64,000 nt of DNA from Phaeocystidibacter luteus (GTDB taxonomy: Bacteria; Bacteroidota; Bacteroidia; Flavobacteriales; Schleiferiaceae): the NCBI RefSeq assembly GCF_008933115.1, contig NZ_WBVO01000001.1, positions 778,671 to 842,670 of the forward strand, in the 5' to 3' direction. Positions 58,617-64,000 of the stretch are shown one piece after another. Below the pieces are notes generated by a model. That model had not been told where the DNA came from, made no database searches, and saw only the letters and a program-made list of their open reading frames with translations. Positions within the stretch are counted from its first letter, which is position 1. The number at the start of each line of letters is the position of its first letter. The translations under genes and the position numbers were made by a program.

Positions 58617-59651
58617 ATGCGCAGACCTTGGCTCCTTCCATTTGCACCGCTCTATTGGATTGGCGTTTCGATACGGAACTCACTCTTCGACATTGGCGTA
58701 CTCAAGCAGCATACTTTCGACGTTCCCATTCTTTGCATCGGGAACTTGAGTGCTGGTGGAACGGGAAAAACGCCACACACAGAATGGGTCTTGAATCAGT
58801 TTCAAGATAAATTTAAAATAGTGGTACTCTCGCGTGGCTACGGCAGAAAGACAAAGGGTTTTTTAGAAGTAAAGCCCAATAGCAAGGCTCAAGAAGTGGG
58901 CGATGAACCTCTTCAAATCGCACAACGATTCCCAAAAGTAAAGGTGGTGGTTTGTGAGGATAGAGTTTTCGGGATTGAAACCATCTTGAGTTCCGGTAAA
59001 AAACCTAGCCTTATCGTCCTTGATGATGCCTATCAACATCGGTATGTTGCCTCAGGCCTTACTTGGCTCCTCACGCCTTACTTTGATCTGTACACAGACG
59101 ATTTCATACTTCCGCTAGGCAACCTTCGTGAGGATATTCGAGGGGCTGACCGTGCCGATATTATCACCGTGACGAAATGTCCAGGTGAACCGACGCCTGA
59201 AGAACGAGAACGTATACGGAACGAACTCAACCCTACAGAGATTCAAACCTTGAGCTTCAGTAGAATGAAATACGAAGAGCTCGTTGATGTCCACAATAAA
59301 CCTGCAGAACGCCCTGCTCATGCGGTTGTAGTAACAGGTATTGCAGAACCGGCTCCATTACTTCAACACTTAAGAGACCTGGGCACGGAGTGTATACACA
59401 TTCAGTTCAAAGATCACAGAGAATTCACCTTTGCCGATGTACAAAGGATCACGAGCGCATGCGAAAAGCTCACAGAACCCGTAATCATCACCACACGCAA
59501 AGACTTCGTCAGATGGCCTGAGAATGAAGAACTACAAGCTATTCCAACCCTTGTTCAGGATATAGCTATTGCTTTGGATGGAGACGCGGGAATCGTCGCC
59601 AGAACCATTGAGCGTTTTGTGACCGACTTCAATTCGGATACTGCTTCGTAA
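58617..59651 (+). CDS. lpxK: Tetraacyldisaccharide 4'-kinase
   Basis: Phosphorylates the lipid A disaccharide precursor at the inner membrane; its presence indicates a lipopolysaccharide-bearing outer membrane. The 344 residues carry an N-terminal membrane-associated helix (WLLPFAPLYWIGVSIRNSL), the P-loop GNLSAGGTGKTPHTEW (42-57), the VVLSRGYGRKTKG segment (about 72-84), the Walker B-like LIVLDDAYQHR (about 130-140), and the IILTKC-equivalent IITVTKCP. Length typical. Starts 9 nt after miaA and shares its transcript. Confidence 0.92.
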   Translation: MRRPWLLPFAPLYWIGVSIRNSLFDIGVLKQHTFDVPILCIGNLSAGGTGKTPHTEWVLNQFQDKFKIVVLSRGYGRKTKGFLEVKPNSKAQEVGDEPLQIAQRFPKVKVVVCEDRVFGIETILSSGKKPSLIVLDDAYQHRYVASGLTWLLTPYFDLYTDDFILPLGNLREDIRGADRADIITVTKCPGEPTPEERERIRNELNPTEIQTLSFSRMKYEELVDVHNKPAERPAHAVVVTGIAEPAPLLQHLRDLGTECIHIQFKDHREFTFADVQRITSACEKLTEPVIITTRKDFVRWPENEELQAIPTLVQDIAIALDGDAGIVARTIERFVTDFNSDTAS

Positions 59652-59707
59652 GCGCGCTAAATTGCTGGGGATTTGCTTACTTTGCACTGCCGCAAAACAT
59701 GCGCTAA

Positions 59708-61162
59708 ATGAGTGATTCAAGATTAAATACTTGGGAGGCCATCATTGGTCTCGAAGTCCATACACAGCTCAGTTCTAAGAGCAAAGCTTATTCATCTGAC
59801 GCCACCGAATATGGTGCAATGCCAAATACGCAGGTTAGTCCAATTTCACTTGGACATCCCGGCACATTGCCCGTAGCCAATACCGCCGTTATTGAATATG
59901 CCGTCCGCCTAGGAATTGCTTGTGGTTGCGATATCCGCGAATGGAATGAATATGCGCGTAAGAACTATTTCTACGCCGACCTTCCAAAGGGATACCAAAT
60001 CACTCAAGATAAAACTCCTATTTGCACAGGCGGACAAGTACGAATTGAAACCTCTCAAGGGGTTAAGAACATTCGTCTTACGCGTATTCACATGGAGGAA
60101 GATTCAGGAAAGAGTATCCACGACTTGGATCCTTTCCACACACTTATCGACCTCAACCGAGCGGGTGTACCGCTTCTAGAAATTGTTTCTGAACCAGATT
60201 TTAGAAATGGCGAAGAAGCCTATGCATACCTAAGCGAAGTTCGAAAGCTCGTCCGCTACCTCGATATCAGCGATGGTAACATGGAGGAAGGCTCACTTCG
60301 TTGTGACGTGAACGTTTCTGTTCGTAAGCGCGGTGCTGAGAAATTTGGCACTAAGGTGGAAGTGAAAAACCTTAACTCCTTCAGAAACGTACAAAAGGCC
60401 ATCGACTTCGAAATCACTCGTCAGATTGATGCTATTGAGGCCGGAGAGACCATTTACCAGGAAACTCGAACCTTCGATGCGAGCTCTGGTGCGACGTCTG
60501 TGCTCCGTACAAAGGAAGATGCACACGACTATCGCTACTTCACTGAGCCTGACTTACAGCCTGTAGTGGTAACCCAAGAATACGTTTCAAAAGTAAGAGA
60601 GACGCTTCCTCCTCTTCCACAAGAGCTGCTTGACAAGTACACAAACGAACTTGGACTTTCAGACTACGACGCGCGTGTCCTCACGGAAGACAAGAGCATC
60701 GCCATGTACTTTGAAGAGTGTTTAGCGGCCAACGCAACACCAAAGGCTGCCGCCAACTGGATTCAAGGTCCGATCAAAGCGTGGTTAAACGACCGCGCGG
60801 ATGTAATCGAGAACTTCCCGATTGGCGCAAAAACCGTTGCCCAACTTATTGAACTTATTGAAGAGGGCAAGGTGAGCAATACCGTAGCAAACCAAAAGAT
60901 CTTCCCAATCCTTCTTGACAATCCAGAATCGGACCCGGAGGCAATTGCCAAAGAAAACGACTGGATTCAAGAAAGCGACACCAATGCTCTTCAGGAGCAC
61001 GTGCAGGCAGCTTTGGACATGTATCCCGGTAAAGTCGAGGAATACCGAAACGGCAAAAAAGGCGTTCTGGGATTGTTCATGGGCGAGGTAATGAAGCGCT
61101 CACAAGGTAAGGCCGACCCTAAAGTGGCGAGCCAAATGTTAAGAGAGACCTTAGATAAATAA
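59708..61162 (+). CDS. gatB: Asp-tRNA(Asn)/Glu-tRNA(Gln) amidotransferase subunit B
   Basis: Subunit B of the GatCAB complex, which converts misacylated Glu-tRNA(Gln) or Asp-tRNA(Asn) to Gln- or Asn-tRNA; GatA and GatC are not in the window. The 484 residues show EAIIGLEVHTQLSSKSKAYS (10-29), the Mg/zinc-site region DLPKGYQITQ, EEDSGKSIHDLDPF, and DLNRAGVPLLEIVSEPD in the kinase-like domain, then a C-terminal helical YqeY-type domain (about 330-484) ending PKVASQMLRETL. The stop overlaps the next ATG as TAATG. A TTACTTTG text about 24 nt upstream of the start is an imperfect -7 candidate. Confidence 0.95.
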   Translation: MSDSRLNTWEAIIGLEVHTQLSSKSKAYSSDATEYGAMPNTQVSPISLGHPGTLPVANTAVIEYAVRLGIACGCDIREWNEYARKNYFYADLPKGYQITQDKTPICTGGQVRIETSQGVKNIRLTRIHMEEDSGKSIHDLDPFHTLIDLNRAGVPLLEIVSEPDFRNGEEAYAYLSEVRKLVRYLDISDGNMEEGSLRCDVNVSVRKRGAEKFGTKVEVKNLNSFRNVQKAIDFEITRQIDAIEAGETIYQETRTFDASSGATSVLRTKEDAHDYRYFTEPDLQPVVVTQEYVSKVRETLPPLPQELLDKYTNELGLSDYDARVLTEDKSIAMYFEECLAANATPKAAANWIQGPIKAWLNDRADVIENFPIGAKTVAQLIELIEEGKVSNTVANQKIFPILLDNPESDPEAIAKENDWIQESDTNALQEHVQAALDMYPGKVEEYRNGKKGVLGLFMGEVMKRSQGKADPKVASQMLRETLDK

Positions 61163-62373
61163 TGAGAAATAGTATTCTGATACTCGCTGTGGCTGCACTC
61201 GCGGCTTCGTGTGGTAATTCGAACCGTTCAAACGGAACCTTTTACTTGAAGGGAGAGGCTTCTTTCTCTGATATCGCGTTTGTTCAGCACTTTACTGCCG
61301 ACAGTATCAATGTCATCGATACCCTCAATTTCGAGAATAACGCATTCGGAAAGAGCATCCAAACCAAGGGTGAAGGAGAGTTCTACCAGATCGAGTTTCC
61401 CGGTCAAAATGTGCTGCGTTTTCGCGCATTTGCTGGCGATACAATTGACCTAAATATTGATGTGAGCACACGTCCCCTCACCTACTCGGTCGCAGGTAAC
61501 GAAACATCCGTTAAGATATCCCGCATACACCGCGTAATGACCAGAACACTGCCGAAGGTTGATTCACTAGACAATGTGATGGCGACTTACCGTGACAGTC
61601 TCCCTGAGAGTCAGGAAGCCATCCGCAAAGTGGCTGATGCAGCTTTCTACTCAATATTGACGGATCACCACGAAAAGCTCACCGCGATTATTTCTGAAGA
61701 CTCGACCGACCTTGCAAATATCTTTGCTTTCTATCATGTGGTAGGTCAAGCTCAAATTCTCCAACCACAGTACGACCTGCCGTACTTCTATATGGTAGAT
61801 AATGGAATTCAAGCCTCTGCAGACTCTGCACACACTTTGGCAAAGACATTCCACGGATATGTGAATGAAATTCGAAGTCAGGTTCGCATGGCTCAGGCAC
61901 GCCGCGAAGCTAGTATGAATGTGAAGGTTGGTAACTTGGCCCCAAGCATTTCATTACCGAATCCGGATGGTGAAATGATTCACTTGAAGGATTTGAGAGG
62001 AAAGGTGGTATTGATTGACTTCTGGGCATCATGGTGCGTTCCTTGTCGACAAAACAATCCCCACCTAGTAAGTTTGTACGAGAAGTACAACAAGAATGGG
62101 TTCGAAATCTTCAGTGTAAGTCTGGATGGACTTTCACAGCAGTCAGTACCTCGTCAGGAATGGAGAGCCGCGATTGAGCAAGACGGACTTGTATGGCCGT
62201 ACCATGTATCCGATTTGAAAGGCTACGAATCTGAAGTCACAGCATTCTACGGCATAGAGCAAATTCCTTTTACGGTACTCATCGACGACCGTGGGATGAT
62301 TGTCGCTTTAAACCAACGCGGAGTCGCCTTAGAGAGAAAAGTACAAGAGGCTTTGCAGGCATTGGGAAGTTAA
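61162..62373 (+). CDS. Lipoprotein with thioredoxin-like (TlpA/AhpC-TSA) domain
   Basis: A 403-residue lipoprotein: signal MRNSILILAVAALAASCGNS with lipobox LAASC (Cys17). Residues about 25-120 match the DUF4369-type beta domain seen before Bacteroidota TlpA-like proteins, and about 120-245 form a helical linker. The thioredoxin fold starts near 255 with the redox motif WCVPC (C292/C295), preceded by KVVLIDFWAS, and has the cis-proline loop IEQIPFTVLID. It likely reduces or isomerises disulfides in the periplasm or outer membrane. It overlaps gatB by one nucleotide, so they are coupled although functionally unrelated. It converges with gap with a 5-bp gap and no clear terminator. Confidence 0.88.
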   Translation: MRNSILILAVAALAASCGNSNRSNGTFYLKGEASFSDIAFVQHFTADSINVIDTLNFENNAFGKSIQTKGEGEFYQIEFPGQNVLRFRAFAGDTIDLNIDVSTRPLTYSVAGNETSVKISRIHRVMTRTLPKVDSLDNVMATYRDSLPESQEAIRKVADAAFYSILTDHHEKLTAIISEDSTDLANIFAFYHVVGQAQILQPQYDLPYFYMVDNGIQASADSAHTLAKTFHGYVNEIRSQVRMAQARREASMNVKVGNLAPSISLPNPDGEMIHLKDLRGKVVLIDFWASWCVPCRQNNPHLVSLYEKYNKNGFEIFSVSLDGLSQQSVPRQEWRAAIEQDGLVWPYHVSDLKGYESEVTAFYGIEQIPFTVLIDDRGMIVALNQRGVALERKVQEALQALGS

Positions 62374-62378
62374 TTCGG

Positions 62379-63362
62379 CTAGCTGATTCGCTCTATCAAA
62401 TCAGCTAATCGGTTACTGTAGCCCACTTCGTTGTCGTACCACCCGACAATCTTAACTTGCTTGCCCAGTACACTTGTCAACTGCTCGTCAAACAAACAGC
62501 TTTCTTTTAGTCCAATGATGTCCGCAGACACCAATGGATCTTTAGTGTAGCCCAAGACACCAGCGAGCGCACCATTGGCTTCGCGTTCAAATGCAGCGTT
62601 CACCTCTTCGATTGAAGTGTCTTTTTCAACTGTAAGGGTGATATCAGTCAGCGATCCATCTGGAACCGGCACACGAATGCCGCATCCACCCATCTTCCCC
62701 TCAAGGTCTGGGAATATCGAGCTGAGTGCTTTTGCAGCTCCAGTAGTTGTAGGCACCATTGAGAGCGTTGCGGCCCTCGCTCTTCTCAAATCTGTATGGG
62801 GTGCATCATGCAAACGTTGATCGCTTGTAAAGCTGTGCACGGTGGTGATATAGGCGTGCTTTACACCAAAATACTTGCGCATCACATCCATCATGGGGGC
62901 AGCACAGTTTGTGGTGCAAGACGCGTTGCTGATTATGGATGGATTTGAATCGAGTACGCTTTCATTCACTCCAAGCACGACCATAGGAATCTTATCGTCG
63001 GGCGAAGGTGCGCTCAGCACGACTCTCTTCACCTCCTGATTGAGATGGTTTTCCAAATCCGAATAAGTCTTGAATTTCCCTGTCGATTCTAGGACGACAT
63101 CAACCCCGATCCACTCGATTTCAGCGGGAGAAGTGAATTGGGTGAATCTCACAGGATTGCCATTAATGTGGACTATTCCTTCCGCATGCTGGACCTCTGC
63201 AGGAAAATGGCCATGTACACTATCGTACTTGAGAAGGTGTGCCAGAACCTCAGGGGAGGCTAGGTCATTGACTTGTACAATTTGAATATCAGGACGATTT
63301 AAGGCGACGCGGGTAAACATTCTGCCGATTCGTCCGAAGCCGTTGATTCCTACTCTAATCAT
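62379..63362 (-). CDS. gap: Glyceraldehyde-3-phosphate dehydrogenase, type I
   Basis: Oxidises glyceraldehyde 3-phosphate to 1,3-bisphosphoglycerate in glycolysis or runs in reverse in gluconeogenesis. The 327 residues contain the NAD-binding GINGFGRIGR (4-13), D33 in VNDL (NAD preference), the active site C149 in SNASCTTNC, the catalytic His in TTVHSFT, and the C-terminal GWYDNEVGYSNRL. A perfect TACCTTTG box stands upstream. The start at 63362 agrees with the usual MIRVGINGFG beginning. The next upstream region is repeat-rich and gene-free. Confidence 0.96.
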   Translation of the reverse strand: MIRVGINGFGRIGRMFTRVALNRPDIQIVQVNDLASPEVLAHLLKYDSVHGHFPAEVQHAEGIVHINGNPVRFTQFTSPAEIEWIGVDVVLESTGKFKTYSDLENHLNQEVKRVVLSAPSPDDKIPMVVLGVNESVLDSNPSIISNASCTTNCAAPMMDVMRKYFGVKHAYITTVHSFTSDQRLHDAPHTDLRRARAATLSMVPTTTGAAKALSSIFPDLEGKMGGCGIRVPVPDGSLTDITLTVEKDTSIEEVNAAFEREANGALAGVLGYTKDPLVSADIIGLKESCLFDEQLTSVLGKQVKIVGWYDNEVGYSNRLADLIERIS

Positions 63363-63384
63363 AATGTGTGCAATTGCGAAGGAT

Positions 63385-63392
63385 CAAAGGTA
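63385..63392 (-). promoter_or_regulatory. -7 promoter box of gap
   Basis: The minus strand reads TACCTTTG, exact match, 22 nt before the gap start. Confidence 0.65.
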
Positions 63393-63416
63393 GGTAGACG
63401 GATTGAAATTGGGACT

Positions 63417-63500
63417 AGTAGACCTATGGACATATGGACCTATGGACCTATAGATAAATAGACTTATGGACTATTGGATTAATGAACTGACAGGATGGTG
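63417..63500. repeat. TATGGACC microsatellite
   Basis: Imperfect 7-8-nt units of the TAGACCTATGGAC / ATGGACCTATGGACC type upstream of gap; related GGACTA/ATGGAC text returns at 63938-64000. The intervening 63500-63720 shows no gene or structure I can support. Confidence 0.6.
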
Positions 63501-63723
63501 CGCCGACTGGCGTGAGGAGACTCGATGAGCGAAGTGAAGACGGGGGACTGATGAGCTGACTGGAAGGATGGCATCACGACGGGCACAATAGAATCCTGGG
63601 ATTATGGAACAACTGGACTTCTTTATGGATTGTGATAGCCTACTTAGGGACGTTTGAGGGCTCATATGTGAAATGGGAAGGCAAAGATGAGTCGAATGGT
63701 TGGGTGCTTTACAAATTGACAAA

Positions 63724-63937
63724 GGGGCTGGTAGCCCCTCCCCGTTCTCAAGCTACGAAATGAGAATCATTGAGTCGGAGAGCAAACGTTTACAAACGGA
63801 TTGTTTTTCAAAGGTTGAATCTGTCCACCATTTGTCTCCGAGAAATGATCATTTGTACACCGATTGTCCACCTGAGAATTGGAGTAAACAGCAAAGAAAA
63901 ATTGAACTTCGCCACGAGGGGTGGGGTTGGGGCCCCT
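63724..63937. repeat. Dispersed element with palindromic ends, copy 2
   Basis: Begins with the hairpin GGGGCTGGTAGCCCC, then CTCCCCGTTCTCAAGCTACG, as in the copy at 7817. It shares the internal AAACGTTTACAAACG (63784-63798) and CCGATTGTCCACCTGAGAA near 63859. The right end (GAGGGGTGGGGTTGGGGCCCC) is degenerate, so the terminal inverted repeat is weaker than in copy 1. Only noise ORFs overlap it. Confidence 0.55.
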
Positions 63938-64000
63938 AAACGGACTAATGGACCGATGGACTACTGGACTTTTGGACTGATGAACTGACAGACCGGTGCT

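Noticed and set aside
1..64000. tRNA, rRNA, prophage or conjugation genes
   Set aside because: None recognised by eye on either strand; a tRNA scan would be needed to exclude a missed tRNA.

Overview
The window looks like chromosomal DNA of a free-living, probably marine Bacteroidota of the order Flavobacteriales (Cryomorphaceae/Schleiferiaceae-like; inferred, not searched). Four lines of evidence support this. Secreted proteins end in type IX secretion (T9SS) C-terminal signals and one carries a SprB repeat. Many genes have the Bacteroidota -7 promoter box TAnnTTTG and little Shine-Dalgarno signal. Families typical of the phylum are present (DUF5606, split transketolase, mitochondrial-type aconitase). 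The topoisomerase IV subunits are of the Bacteroidota type. I see no rRNA, tRNA, prophage, insertion sequence, CRISPR array or integrase.

Layout. 1-7.6 kb (minus): ychF, then parE / small membrane protein / parC / secreted choice-of-anchor B protein, tightly packed. 8-11.5 kb: a YfiT-like DinB protein and a large T9SS adhesin-like protein. 11.6-14.8 kb: the two transketolase half-subunits with a secreted von Willebrand A protein between them. 15.4-16.9 kb: an ECF sigma / membrane anti-sigma-like / periplasmic Spy-like cassette. 16.9-21.9 kb: a class III aminotransferase, a DUF1295 (steroid 5-alpha-reductase-like) plus TMEM97-like (EXPERA) pair, and secreted or membrane unknowns. 22-27.9 kb (minus): aconitase, a secreted protein, and a phosphodiesterase-TPR-sulfotransferase fusion preceded by an unlisted 45-codon membrane ORF. 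28-31.6 kb: SRPBCC, M23 peptidase, and a TPR histidine kinase with a LytTR response regulator. 31.8-40.6 kb: one 2,917-residue T9SS adhesin. 41.2-46.1 kb: MacB-like permease, PBP1A, another T9SS protein. 46.2-51.2 kb: mazG, DUF5606, lipoprotein and def on minus; ruvX, dapD and a glycosyltransferase on plus. 51.6-54.3 kb: membrane protein, cca, pRiA4b-ORF3-like protein, unknown. 55.4-63.4 kb: plug/vWA fusion, miaA, lpxK, gatB, TlpA-like lipoprotein, gap.

The most unusual content is non-coding. Five intergenic regions (14.8, 40.9, 48.7, 51.3 and 55.0 kb) hold arrays of about 8-18 different GC-rich hairpins in a largely conserved order. In three of them the array is followed, in the same order, by a palindrome pair or triplet, a 53-61-bp tandem repeat and, in two, a TTAGAGGG minisatellite. 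This is a composite element of up to about 1 kb that appears in both orientations. A second family of about 215 bp with palindromic ends occurs at 7.8 and 63.7 kb. Other leads are AlgR-like direct repeats next to the LytTR regulator, a possible small RNA before the giant adhesin, a bacterial TMEM97/5-alpha-reductase pair, and a set of genes whose promoter box lies 4-6 nt from the start codon.
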